DNA of 64,000 bases from an uncultured Collinsella sp. (GTDB lineage: Bacteria; Actinomycetota; Coriobacteriia; Coriobacteriales; Coriobacteriaceae), in contig CAKULD010000007.1 of assembly GCA_934667065.1 (NCBI GenBank), forward strand, positions 89,720-153,719, written 5' to 3'. A model generated the notes under the pieces. The model did not search any database and was not told the origin of the DNA. It saw only the letters and a list, made by a program, of their open reading frames with translations. Within the stretch, counting starts at the first letter, position 1; every line of letters begins with the position of its first letter. Below are positions 52,313 through 62,421 of this stretch, one piece after another. The position numbers and the translations under genes are program-made.

Positions 52313-53910
52313 TGTCCGAAACCCTCAATGCCCAGGATATCGCCAAGAAACTGCAGGAGCAGCTCACGAGCCTCTCCGCGACGGTCGATACGCATGAGGT
52401 TTCAACGGTCGACGAGGTAGGCGACGGCATCGCGCGTGTCTCCGGCCTCAAGAGCGCCATGGCAGGCGAGCTTCTGGAGTTCAAGAGCTCCGATACCGGT
52501 GAGACCGTCTTCGGCCTTGCCCAGAACCTTGACCGTGACGAGGTCGGCGCCGTTCTGTTTGGTGCCGTCGACTCCATCAAGGAAGGCGACGAGTGCCGCA
52601 CCACTGGCCGCATTATGGATATCCCCGTGAGCCGCGCCATGCTCGGCCGCGTCGTCAATCCGCTCGGCCAGCCCATCGACGGCCTGGGTGATATCGTCGC
52701 CACGCACCGTCGTCCCATCGAGTTCAAGGCCCCCGGCGTCATCGACCGTACCCCGGTATGCGAGCCGGTTCAGACCGGCCTGTTGGCCATCGACTCCATG
52801 GTGCCTATCGGTCGCGGTCAGCGTGAGCTCATCATCGGCGACCGTAAGACCGGCAAGACCGCCATCGCCATCGACGCTATCCTCAATCAGCGTGGCAAGG
52901 GCATGGTCTGCATCTATGTCGCCATCGGCCAGAAGGCCTCCACGGTTGCCAACATCCGCGAGACCCTCGCTCAGCACGGTGCGCTCGACTACACCATCAT
53001 CGTTTCGGCCACCGCTGCCGATTCCGCCCCTATGCAGTACATCGCGCCTATGGCCGGTGCCGCTATCGGCGAGTTCTTTATGTACAACGGCGAGGACGGC
53101 AAGCCTGCCAGCGAGACCAACCCCGGCGGCCACGTGCTCGTCATCTACGACGACCTGTCCAAGCAGGCTGTGGCCTACCGTCAGATGTCGCTAACGCTGC
53201 ATCGTCCGCCCGGACGCGAGGCCTATCCTGGCGACATCTTCTACCTGCACTCTCGCCTGCTCGAGCGTGCCGTCAAGATGTCCAAGAAGAACGGCTACGG
53301 CTCCATGACGGCTCTGCCGATCATCGAGACCCAGGACGGCGACGTCTCGGCCTACATTCCGACCAACGTCATTTCCATTACCGATGGTCAGATCTACCTG
53401 CAGTCCGAGCTCTTCTTCCAGGGTCAGCGCCCGGCAGTCGACGTGGGCATTTCCGTGTCCCGCGTCGGTGGCGACGCTCAGACCAAGGCCATGAAGCAGG
53501 TTGCCGGTAACCTCCGTCTGGACCTCGCTTCGTATCAGGAGCTCGCCGGCTTCACGCAGTTCGGCTCCGACCTCGACGAGGCCACGCAAAAGCAGCTTAC
53601 CCACGGCGCTCGCATGACCGAGCTCCTTAAGCAGCCGCGCTACAAGCCGTTCGAGGTTTCCGAGCAGATCGTTGCGCTGTTCGCTGGCAACGAGGGCTTC
53701 CTGGACGACCTGGAGATCGCCGACGTGCTGCCCTTCCGTGCCGAGCTCATCGAGTACATGGACAATGGCTTTGGCTTGCTGCTCGACAAGGTTCGCGCCA
53801 AGAAGATCGACGACGACACCAAGGCTGAGCTCTTGCGTGTTATCGGCGACTTTAAGCAGCAGTTCATGGCCAAGCACCATTCGGATGTTTCTGGATCAGA
53901 GGAGAACTAA
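52312..53910 (+). CDS. atpA: F1Fo ATP synthase subunit alpha
   Basis: 532 residues. P-loop GDRKTGKTAIAID; VYVAIGQKASTV is broken by the family motif; the tail is acidic. Start ATG shares its A with the atpH stop TAATG. Noncatalytic nucleotide-binding subunit of F1. Confidence 0.98.
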   Translation: MSETLNAQDIAKKLQEQLTSLSATVDTHEVSTVDEVGDGIARVSGLKSAMAGELLEFKSSDTGETVFGLAQNLDRDEVGAVLFGAVDSIKEGDECRTTGRIMDIPVSRAMLGRVVNPLGQPIDGLGDIVATHRRPIEFKAPGVIDRTPVCEPVQTGLLAIDSMVPIGRGQRELIIGDRKTGKTAIAIDAILNQRGKGMVCIYVAIGQKASTVANIRETLAQHGALDYTIIVSATAADSAPMQYIAPMAGAAIGEFFMYNGEDGKPASETNPGGHVLVIYDDLSKQAVAYRQMSLTLHRPPGREAYPGDIFYLHSRLLERAVKMSKKNGYGSMTALPIIETQDGDVSAYIPTNVISITDGQIYLQSELFFQGQRPAVDVGISVSRVGGDAQTKAMKQVAGNLRLDLASYQELAGFTQFGSDLDEATQKQLTHGARMTELLKQPRYKPFEVSEQIVALFAGNEGFLDDLEIADVLPFRAELIEYMDNGFGLLLDKVRAKKIDDDTKAELLRVIGDFKQQFMAKHHSDVSGSEEN

Positions 53911-53915
53911 GCCCT

Positions 53916-54823
53916 ATGGCCAACCTTCGCGACATTAAGAAGCGAATCTCCTCGGTTACCACGACCAAGCAGATCACGCGCACGATGGAGATGGTCTCTA
54001 CGGCCAAGATCCGTCGTGCCCTCGATCGCTCCAAGCAGGCCGAGCCCTATAAGGAGGCGCTGACCGACGTCATGTTGACGGTCGCCGGCGACGCCTCCTG
54101 TTCGGGCACCGATCCCATGCTGCAGAAGCATGAGAGCGTCAAGCGTGGCCTGATTGTCGTTATTGCCTCGGACCGCGGCCTTGCCGGCGGTTTCAATACG
54201 ACGGTGGAGCGCACGGCCGAAAAGCTCGCCGCTTCTTGGGCGAACGACGGCATCGAGTGCGAGATCATCGCGTGCGGACGCAAGCCGGCCACGTATTTCC
54301 GCGACCGCGCAAACGTCATCATGCACTTTGAGGGTAACTCCTCCGAGCCCGATTTCCATCAGGCCCGCATGATCTCCTCTCATATCTGCGATGCGTATCG
54401 TGCCGGTGAGCTTGACCGCGTCGAGCTTGTCTACCACCACGCCAAGAATCGCGTGGATCAGGAGCTTCGCGTCGAGCACTTGCTGCCGCTCGATCCCGAG
54501 ATGATCGCTATGGCCCACGGTCCGCGTAAGAACGAGACCGACGCCCCTAAGCGCATCTCGTCCACGTTCGAGTTCGTGCCCTCTCCCGAGCATGTTCTCG
54601 GCAAGCTTGTACCGTCGTATATCCTGACGGTCATCTACCAGGCCCTGATCGATTCGGCGGCCGCCGAGCAGGGTGCACGCCGCAAGGCCATGCACTCCGC
54701 GACGGAAAATGCCACCGCGATCATCTCGACCCTTACCCGCACGTATAGTCGCGTGCGCCAGGCTTCGATCACGACCGAGATCAACGAGATCGTCGGCGGA
54801 GCCTCAGCATTGGAGGAACAGTA

Positions 54824-54824
<1 letters not shown>
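53916..54824 (+). CDS. atpG: F1Fo ATP synthase subunit gamma
   Basis: 302 residues. N-terminal MANLRDIKKRISSVTTTKQI and C-terminal RQASITTEINEIVGGASAL are canonical central-stalk helices. SDRGLAGGFN in the globular domain. Its stop overlaps the atpD start (TAATG). Confidence 0.97.
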
Positions 54825-56278
<1,454 letters not shown>

Positions 56279-56281
56279 GTT

Positions 56282-56674
56282 ATGCGTATCCGCATCGTGT
56301 GCCCCGTGAGCTGCGCCTATGAGGGCGACGCTGCGTTTGTGTCGATTCCGTCCACGGATGGCGAGTTTGGCGTCCTGCCTGCCCATTCCAGCGAAATCTG
56401 CACGATCGACCACGGTTACGTTCGCGTTTCCGATAAGGCCATGGGCACTGTCGACCACACGTTTGCCGTGGCCGGCGGCTATGCCCAGGTTGCGGACGAT
56501 GTCGTGACCGTCCTCGCCGAGCGCGCTTGCGATCTGGCGACCGTCGACGCCGACAAGGTTAAAGCTGATATTCAAGGTTTTGAAGAGAAGCTGGGTAATT
56601 TGTCGGAGGATGATGCACGCCGCGCCTACCTCTATAATGAAATCGCATGGTGTAAGCTCAAGCTTGCCCAATAG
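56282..56674 (+). CDS. atpC: F1Fo ATP synthase subunit epsilon
   Basis: 130 residues. The N-terminal beta-sandwich (IPSTDGEFGVLPAHSSEICTI is split by its conserved Gly) and a C-terminal two-helix part. Last gene of the atp operon, followed by a strong terminator. Confidence 0.94.
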   Translation: MRIRIVCPVSCAYEGDAAFVSIPSTDGEFGVLPAHSSEICTIDHGYVRVSDKAMGTVDHTFAVAGGYAQVADDVVTVLAERACDLATVDADKVKADIQGFEEKLGNLSEDDARRAYLYNEIAWCKLKLAQ

Positions 56675-56710
56675 TCAAACGTTTTAGCGTTCGACCATTT
56701 GCGAACACAT

Positions 56711-56748
56711 CATGCCCGGGATGGCCCAGCCACCCCGGGCATGCTTTT
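56711..56748 (+). terminator. Terminator of the atp operon
   Basis: CATGCCCGGG (56711-56720) and CCCGGGCATG (56734-56743), followed by CTTTTTG. Lies between atpC and murA; readthrough into murA is possible because murA starts only 15 bases later. Confidence 0.9.
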
Positions 56749-56762
56749 TGAAAGGGTAGACC

Positions 56763-58046
56763 TTGGATATTATCCGCGTTGAGGGTGGCCACGCCATCGG
56801 AGGTTCCGTGCCTGTCTCGGGCGCCAAGAACTCCGCGCTCAAACTTATGGCGGCAACGCTTCTGGCGCCGGGCAAGACGACGCTGCAGAACGTGCCCGAT
56901 ATTTCCGATGTCCACGTGATGGGCAAGGTGCTCAAGGGCATGGGCGCTACGATCGATGTTCTCGACGAGCACACGCTCGAGATCGATACCTCTCAGGTCG
57001 ATTCTTGGGAGGCTCCCTACGAGCTCGTCGCCAAGATGCGCGCTTCTACGGCCGTGATGGGACCCTTGCTGGGCCGCTTCCATCGCGCCAAGATCGCCAT
57101 GCCCGGCGGCTGCAACCTGGGCGCCCGCAAGATCGATATGCACATTCTCGGTCTTGAGGCCTTGGGCGTTGAGTTCGATACCGCCCACGGCTACATCAAC
57201 GCCAGTGCGCCCCAGGGTCTGCGCGGCACGACCGTCACGCTCGAGTTCGCCAGTGTCGGCGCCACCGAGAACCTCATCATGGCCTCCGTGCGCGCACAGG
57301 GCACCACGGTTATCGACAATGCCGCTCGCGAGCCCGAGATCGTCGATCTTGCCAACATGCTCAACGAGATGGGCGCCAAGATCGTCGGTGCCGGTACGCC
57401 CGTCGTGACTATCGAAGGCGTGGAAGAGCTGCATCCCGTTACCCATCGCGTGGTGGGCGACCGCATCGAGGCCGGCACCTTTATCGTCGCCGGTGCGCTG
57501 ATGGCCGACGATCGCGGTGTCGACGTCACGGGCTTTTGCCCCATCCATTTGGGCATGGTGCTCAAGAAGATGGAGCTCATGGGCATCGATTGCGAGCGTA
57601 CCGATGATGGCGTCCACGTGAATCGCGCCGAGCGCATCAAGCCGGTCGATATCCAGACGCTTCCGTTCCCCGGTTTCCCAACCGACATGCAGGCGCAGAT
57701 TATGGTACTCTCCGCCCTCGCCGACGGCAGCTCCGTCATTACCGAGAACATCTTCGAGAATCGCTTTATGTTCGCCTCTGAGCTGGTGCGCATGGGCGCC
57801 GACATTCGTATCGAGAGCCATCATGCCATGATTCATGGTGTCAAGGGCTTCTCGGGTGCACAGGTTACCTCACCCGACCTGCGTGGCGGTGCGGCCCTCG
57901 TCGTAGCCGGCCTGATCGCCGACGGTACGACCGAGGTCTCGGCCATCCATCACATCAAGCGTGGCTACGAGCAGTTTGTCGAGAAACTGCAGGCGCTCGG
58001 CGCGCATGTCGAGCATGCCACCGTCCCCGATCCCGTTATCTACTAA
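56763..58046 (+). CDS. murA: UDP-N-acetylglucosamine 1-carboxyvinyltransferase
   Basis: 427 residues, TTG start at 56763 with GAAAGGG upstream. Lys22 (SGAKNSAL) and the PEP-binding, fosfomycin-target Cys117 (MPGGCNLGARKID) are present. First committed step of peptidoglycan synthesis. Followed after 12 bases by an LCP gene, so both probably form an envelope unit. Confidence 0.97.
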   Translation: MDIIRVEGGHAIGGSVPVSGAKNSALKLMAATLLAPGKTTLQNVPDISDVHVMGKVLKGMGATIDVLDEHTLEIDTSQVDSWEAPYELVAKMRASTAVMGPLLGRFHRAKIAMPGGCNLGARKIDMHILGLEALGVEFDTAHGYINASAPQGLRGTTVTLEFASVGATENLIMASVRAQGTTVIDNAAREPEIVDLANMLNEMGAKIVGAGTPVVTIEGVEELHPVTHRVVGDRIEAGTFIVAGALMADDRGVDVTGFCPIHLGMVLKKMELMGIDCERTDDGVHVNRAERIKPVDIQTLPFPGFPTDMQAQIMVLSALADGSSVITENIFENRFMFASELVRMGADIRIESHHAMIHGVKGFSGAQVTSPDLRGGAALVVAGLIADGTTEVSAIHHIKRGYEQFVEKLQALGAHVEHATVPDPVIY

Positions 58047-58058
58047 TACAGGTTGCCT

Positions 58059-59285
58059 ATGTTTAACAAGAAGCCCCTCGCGGATACCACCACCCGAAGA
58101 CCCTCAACTGGTGCGCAGGCCAAGATCTACAGTCGCGATAACGTGGCTCGCTATTCCGAGCGTGCTCGCCAGCGTCGTCGCAGCCACAACGTTCGCCGCG
58201 TGGCGCTTATCGCCGTGCTCGGTGTGCTGCTGAGCGCCACGACCGCTGCCGGCCTGTGGTTTGCCACCATTATGGGCAAGCTCGGCGATTCTAATGTCAT
58301 TACCGACAACCTGCGCCAGATTCTGGTGGATACCGACGAGGCGAAGGATCCGTTCTACGTGCTGCTTCTTGGCACTGACGGCCGTCCGGGCGAGGATACG
58401 TACCGTGCCGACTCGATTATCCTGGCACGCATCGATCCCACGCAGAAGCAGGCGACGCTCATTTCCGTTCCGCGCGACACCAAGGTCGTGTACAAGGGCG
58501 AGACCATGAAGATCAACGCCTGCCACACCGTTGGCGGCGCCGAGGCCATGGTCGAGGCGGTCAACGAACTGTGCGGCGTTCAGATTTCCCATTATGCCGA
58601 GGTCAGCTTCGACGGAATGCAGGCGCTGATTGATTCGGTTGGCGGTATCGACATTAACGCAACCGACGATGTCGACGACCCTGAGCACCTTGATATTAAA
58701 ATCACCGCTGGTCAGCAGCATATGGATGGCGCCACCGCCCTTACCTATGCCCGTTGCCGCTACACCTATGCCGACGGCGATTACACGCGCATGCGCCACC
58801 AGCGTCAGGTGCTTGGCGCCCTTGCCAACCAGATCCTCAATAACTTCGATGCCACGAAGATCTTTGGCCTGGTCAATTCGCTGTCCGATATGCTCGTAAC
58901 CGATATGAGCGTTCAGGATATCGTGTCTACGGTCAACGCCATGCGCGGCATGGATGTCGACGGCATCTACTCGGCCAACCTGCCCTCGTACGCCGGTGAT
59001 GACACTATGATCGACGGCGTGAGCTATGTCTTTGTCTACGAGGACGAGCTCAAGGAAATGATGGAGCGCGTCGACGCCGGCAAGGACCCCAAGGGCCCCA
59101 ACACCATGGGCCTTTCCGACGGTTCCAGCTCCACGATCGGCGACCTGAGCAATAACACCTCCGATGACTACGCCAACGGTACCGCAACCTCGTCGGGTAG
59201 CTCGGACGATTCGAGCGACTCAAGCGATTCGGACTACTACGAAGAGCCCACCGGCGACGGCAACGGCTACGAGGCCAACTATTAG
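58059..59285 (+). CDS. LytR-CpsA-Psr (LCP) family protein
   Basis: 408 residues from the ATG at 58059 (a TTG at 58053 is in frame). An Arg-rich cytoplasmic N-terminus leads to one TM (about 46-70). The external LCP domain has LLLGTDGRPGEDTYRADSI, here with the Asp and Arg residues that bind pyrophosphate, SVPRDTKV and MRHQRQVL. The last ~60 residues are Ser/Asp/Gly-rich and probably disordered. LCP enzymes attach teichoic-acid-like or other glycopolymers to peptidoglycan. Confidence 0.92.
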   Translation: MFNKKPLADTTTRRPSTGAQAKIYSRDNVARYSERARQRRRSHNVRRVALIAVLGVLLSATTAAGLWFATIMGKLGDSNVITDNLRQILVDTDEAKDPFYVLLLGTDGRPGEDTYRADSIILARIDPTQKQATLISVPRDTKVVYKGETMKINACHTVGGAEAMVEAVNELCGVQISHYAEVSFDGMQALIDSVGGIDINATDDVDDPEHLDIKITAGQQHMDGATALTYARCRYTYADGDYTRMRHQRQVLGALANQILNNFDATKIFGLVNSLSDMLVTDMSVQDIVSTVNAMRGMDVDGIYSANLPSYAGDDTMIDGVSYVFVYEDELKEMMERVDAGKDPKGPNTMGLSDGSSSTIGDLSNNTSDDYANGTATSSGSSDDSSDSSDSDYYEEPTGDGNGYEANY

Positions 59286-59434
59286 TTCCGCCGTTCTACC
59301 GAACGGCGGACCGGCCGACGCTGCGCGCCGCCCAAGGCGACAATTTGTCATTCAAAAGGCAGGGCATGACCAGAAGGTCAATGCCCTGCCTTTTTCATGC
59401 CAACTTGTTCGCCTTGGACGTCGCTCGCTGACTT
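59285..59434 (+). ncRNA. Candidate structured element B (downstream of the LCP gene)
   Basis: Begins on the last base of the LCP stop codon. Leading hairpin 59285-59312 (loop TACC), CCGGCCGACGCTGC, a main stem CCAAGGCG (59332-59339) / CGCCTTGG (59410-59417), CAATTTGTCATTCAA in the loop, an inner hairpin AGGCAGGGCAT/ATGCCCTGCCT (59357-59391), and CGCTGACTT at the end (59426-59434). It matches element A at 43908-44056 block by block. The inner hairpin followed by TTTTT could by itself terminate transcription. Confidence 0.5.
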
Positions 59435-59471
59435 TGCCAAAACATTGCTATCCCATGCAAGTCAAGGGATT

Positions 59472-59503
59472 GGTGCAAGGGGGGGGTCAGGTTACTTTGC
59501 ACC
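59472..59503. repeat. Single GGTGCAAnGGGGTCAGGTTA unit
   Basis: GGTGCAA ... GGGTCAGGTTA ... TTTGCACC, palindromic ends, related to the pair at 42562-42634. It includes a run of nine G (59479-59487 approximately). Confidence 0.68.
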
Positions 59504-59504
59504 A

Positions 59505-59544
59505 AAAATCGCCCCGTTCTCGGTTTTGAGGACGGGGCGATTTT
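59505..59544. terminator. Bidirectional terminator
   Basis: AAAATCGCCCCGT (59505-59517) and ACGGGGCGATTTT (59532-59544). U-runs on both strands; it ends pepT (minus) and any plus-strand readthrough. Confidence 0.9.
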
Positions 59545-59568
59545 GTTGAGCTGATTTGTTCGAGTTCC

Positions 59569-60816
59569 TTACGCGAAGCGGGCGACGAGCTTCTGCAGGA
59601 CGTCGGTCATCTTGACGAGCGAACTGACCGGGACGAACTCGTTGACGCCGTGGTAGCAGTAGCCGCCCGTGGAAAGGTTGGGGCAGGGCAGGCCGCGGAA
59701 CGACAGCTGCGCGCCGTCGGTGCCGCCACGAATCGGCAGCACTTGGGGCTCAACGCCGCAGGCAAGATAGGCTTCCTTGGCAACGTCAATAAGCTCCGGG
59801 TAGTCACATACGATCTCGGCCATGTTGCGGTACTGCTGCTTGATCTCAACCGTCACGCGCTCCTCGCCCAGGCGCTGGTTGAGCAGGGCAGCGGTGGAAT
59901 CAATCAGCTCGAGCTTCTGCTGGAACTTGGCGGCATCGTGGTCGCGAACGATATAGCGCGCCGTGGCGTGATCGACAGTCGCAGACACGCCCTCAAGATG
60001 ATAGAAGCCCTCGTAGCCCTCCGTGTATTCCGGACGCTGCGCATAGGGGAGCAGTGCGTTAAAGTCGCAGAATAGATTGCCCGCGTTGACCATACGGCCC
60101 TTGGCATCGCCGGGGTGGATGGACTGGCCCTCAAAGCGGACGGTCGCCTCGGCAGCGTTAAAGCACTCCCACTCCAGCTCGCCGACGGGGCCGCCGTCGA
60201 CCGTGTAGGCGTACTTGCAGCCAAAGGCCTCAATATCCAGCAGCTCGGCGCCGTGGCCGATCTCCTCGTCGGGACAGAAGCAAATGCCGAGCGCGGGGTG
60301 GGGCAGCGAGGGATCCTGAGCGATGCGCGCGACGAGCGCCATGATTTCGGCGACACCCGCCTTGTCGTCGGCGCCCAGCAGTGTGGTGCCGTCGCTGCAA
60401 ACCAGGTCCTCACCCACGAGGTCGTTCAGGGCGGGAAGCTTGGCGGTGCTCATGGCTACGGGCTTGCCGTCAACCGTGCCGCAGACCAGGTCGCCGCCCT
60501 CGTAGTGCACAATATGCGGCTTCACGCCGGCGCCCGGGGCAACTTCGGTGGTGTCGAGATGGGCGATTAGGCCCAGGGCAGGCTTGTCCTGGGCGCCAGC
60601 ACTTGCGGGAATATGCGCGCAGACATAGGCATGTTCGGTCACGTGGGCATCTTCCGCTCCGAGCTCGCGCAGCTCTTCCGCCAACACGTTGGCAAGGTCA
60701 AACTGAACGGTACTCGAGGGCACTTGGTCGCAGTTTGCATCCTCCGACTGCGTATTGATCTGGACGTAGCGCAAAAAGCGCTCAAGGACGTCGGGGCTCG
60801 TGGTGTTGTTTTCCAT
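59569..60816 (-). CDS. pepT: Peptidase T (tripeptide aminopeptidase)
   Basis: 415 residues from the ATG at 60816 (MENNTTSPDVLERFLRYVQI); the frame is open 157 codons further upstream over the dtxR-like gene but this part has no family similarity. Zinc and catalytic residues: LIAHLDTTEVAPG, LLGADDKAG, CPDEEIGHG and a late GGYCYHGVNEF. M20B family; releases the N-terminal residue from tripeptides in the cytoplasm. Confidence 0.95.
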   Translation of the reverse strand: MENNTTSPDVLERFLRYVQINTQSEDANCDQVPSSTVQFDLANVLAEELRELGAEDAHVTEHAYVCAHIPASAGAQDKPALGLIAHLDTTEVAPGAGVKPHIVHYEGGDLVCGTVDGKPVAMSTAKLPALNDLVGEDLVCSDGTTLLGADDKAGVAEIMALVARIAQDPSLPHPALGICFCPDEEIGHGAELLDIEAFGCKYAYTVDGGPVGELEWECFNAAEATVRFEGQSIHPGDAKGRMVNAGNLFCDFNALLPYAQRPEYTEGYEGFYHLEGVSATVDHATARYIVRDHDAAKFQQKLELIDSTAALLNQRLGEERVTVEIKQQYRNMAEIVCDYPELIDVAKEAYLACGVEPQVLPIRGGTDGAQLSFRGLPCPNLSTGGYCYHGVNEFVPVSSLVKMTDVLQKLVARFA

Positions 60817-60863
60817 AAAGACCGCTCCAATCTTGGTCGTCGTGTGCAACAAGAACTCTAGCA

Positions 60864-60883
60864 CGGTATGCCACGGCATACCG
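60864..60883. promoter_or_regulatory. 20-bp palindrome, candidate DtxR-family operator
   Basis: CGGTATGCC (60864-60872), AC, GGCATACCG (60875-60883): a perfect 9-bp inverted repeat in the 120-bp divergent gap between pepT and the DtxR-family gene, 53 bp before the latter. A possible -10 TAGAAT follows at 60900-60905. Confidence 0.55.
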
Positions 60884-60936
60884 CGGCGCTTGGATGGGGT
60901 AGAATCACCCATTGAATGTAGAAGGGACGGAAGGTC

Positions 60937-61359
60937 ATGGATACGACAAATAGCTCGCGCGAGCTGCACCTGACGGTGGCGAACGAAGACTACTTGGAGT
61001 GCATGGTTCGCATCGAAAGCGAAGAGGGGGAGACCAACGGCGTGCGATCGGTCGATATCGCGCAGCGCCTCGGTGTCTCCAAGGCATCGGTCAATAAGGC
61101 GGTCTCGGCGCTGAAGACGTCCGAGCTTGTCGAGCAATCGCACTACGGCAAGGTCATCCTGACCGAGCGCGGTCGCGAGGTCGGTACGGCTATCTGGTAC
61201 CGCCATCGCCTCATCCGCACGTTTTTGGTCCAGGAGCTCGGCGTCGATTTTGAGCGCGCCGATTCCGAGGCGTGCATGATGGAGCACGCGCTTTCCGAGG
61301 ACACGATGAACCGCTGGCTCGCCTATCTCGAAAAGCAGGGAATTTGCGTCGAGGAATAG
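60937..61359 (+). CDS. DtxR/MntR-family metal-dependent regulator
   Basis: 140 residues, without the C-terminal SH3-like domain. The winged HTH is at about 36-75 (RSVDIAQRLGVSKASVNKAVSALKTS). The metal-binding half has Asp18 and Glu21 (NEDYLEC) as in MntR, His90, and then Cys113, Glu116, His117 (EACMMEHALSED) as in DtxR/IdeR. The mixed ligand set makes the metal (Mn or Fe) uncertain. It may control pepT or the downstream methyltransferase, or only itself. Confidence 0.9.
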   Translation: MDTTNSSRELHLTVANEDYLECMVRIESEEGETNGVRSVDIAQRLGVSKASVNKAVSALKTSELVEQSHYGKVILTERGREVGTAIWYRHRLIRTFLVQELGVDFERADSEACMMEHALSEDTMNRWLAYLEKQGICVEE

Positions 61360-61369
61360 CGGGATAAAT

Positions 61370-62263
61370 ATGGATACGAGTTATTACAACCGCTTTGGTG
61401 CCGAGGAACTTACGCGCCGCTTGTCGAGTGAGACCTTGCTGGCGCAGGGCCCTATGGGCAGTGTGCTGCTGAGCGAGTACGATGCCGCCGACATTCCACC
61501 GGCGTTTTGGAATCTGGCAGAGCCGCAGACCGTTTCTCGTATCCATCGCCTGTATGTCGCCGCCGGCGCGCAAGTGCTCATCACCAATACCTTTCAGGCA
61601 TCAAGCTATGCCCTCAAGCGCGATCAGATTACGCCATCCGTGGCGGAGGTCAATCGCGGGGCCGTCGATGATGCCCGCCAGGCGCACCCTCAGCTGCTGC
61701 TGGGCTCGATGGGCCCGATCGGTATTGAGTGGTTTGCCGAGGACTCTGCCGAGTATCGTGAAATCCGAGGCATTGCACGCGAGCAGGCGCATGCCTTGCT
61801 CAATGCCGGTGTTGACGGTCTGCTGATCGAGACAGTGACGTCTATCCGTAATTTGCAGCCCATACTTGCTGGCGCTCGAGATGCCGCCGACGGTATGCCT
61901 GTTCTGGTGAGTTTTGTCGTTGACGATAAAGGCGACCTGTTAGGCGATGGCCTCAACATCGAGGCAGCCGTTTTGTACGCCGAAAAACACGGCGCAAACT
62001 CGGTTGGTGTTAACTGCTGTTCGCTTGCGGCCGCGAGCGCCGCAGTGCCCAGGATGGTTGCATCGGCGACTACTCCCGTCACGGTGCGTCCCAACGTGGG
62101 CGATCCGGTCCAGACTCCGGATGGTCCCGTATGGCACGAGAACCCCGAAGCCTTCGCGCGCGCATGCGTCGAATGGAGGCAAGCCGGTGCCGCAATGGTG
62201 GGTAGTTGCTGCGGAACCACGGCGATCACTACGGCGGCGATGGCCGAGGCGCTCGATATATAA
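61370..62263 (+). CDS. Homocysteine S-methyltransferase family protein
   Basis: 297 residues, ten bases after the DtxR-family gene, so likely cotranscribed. The three zinc-binding cysteines are Cys216 (GVNCCS) and Cys280-Cys281 (GSCCGTT). ITNTFQASSY and LLGSMGPIG are typical of the barrel. It transfers a methyl group to homocysteine to make methionine; the donor (S-methylmethionine, a betaine or a B12 system as in split MetH) cannot be told. No cobalamin-binding domain is attached. Confidence 0.9.
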   Translation: MDTSYYNRFGAEELTRRLSSETLLAQGPMGSVLLSEYDAADIPPAFWNLAEPQTVSRIHRLYVAAGAQVLITNTFQASSYALKRDQITPSVAEVNRGAVDDARQAHPQLLLGSMGPIGIEWFAEDSAEYREIRGIAREQAHALLNAGVDGLLIETVTSIRNLQPILAGARDAADGMPVLVSFVVDDKGDLLGDGLNIEAAVLYAEKHGANSVGVNCCSLAAASAAVPRMVASATTPVTVRPNVGDPVQTPDGPVWHENPEAFARACVEWRQAGAAMVGSCCGTTAITTAAMAEALDI

Positions 62264-62270
62264 AGGTTAA

Positions 62271-62298
62271 AACCGCTCCATACGGGGCGGTTTTTTTA
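62271..62298 (+). terminator. Rho-independent terminator
   Basis: AACCGCTCC (62271-62279), ATAC, GGGGCGGTT (62284-62292), followed by six U. Confidence 0.92.
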
Positions 62299-62421
62299 TT
62301 GCCTGTGCGTCATCGGCAGCATTTGCCCAAATGGTGAATGCCGGTGCCGGCAGGTTGCTGAACACGCGTTGCGGGTATACCTCATGCGTACCATGATCTA
62401 AACACTGTGAGGTGTCTGCGC

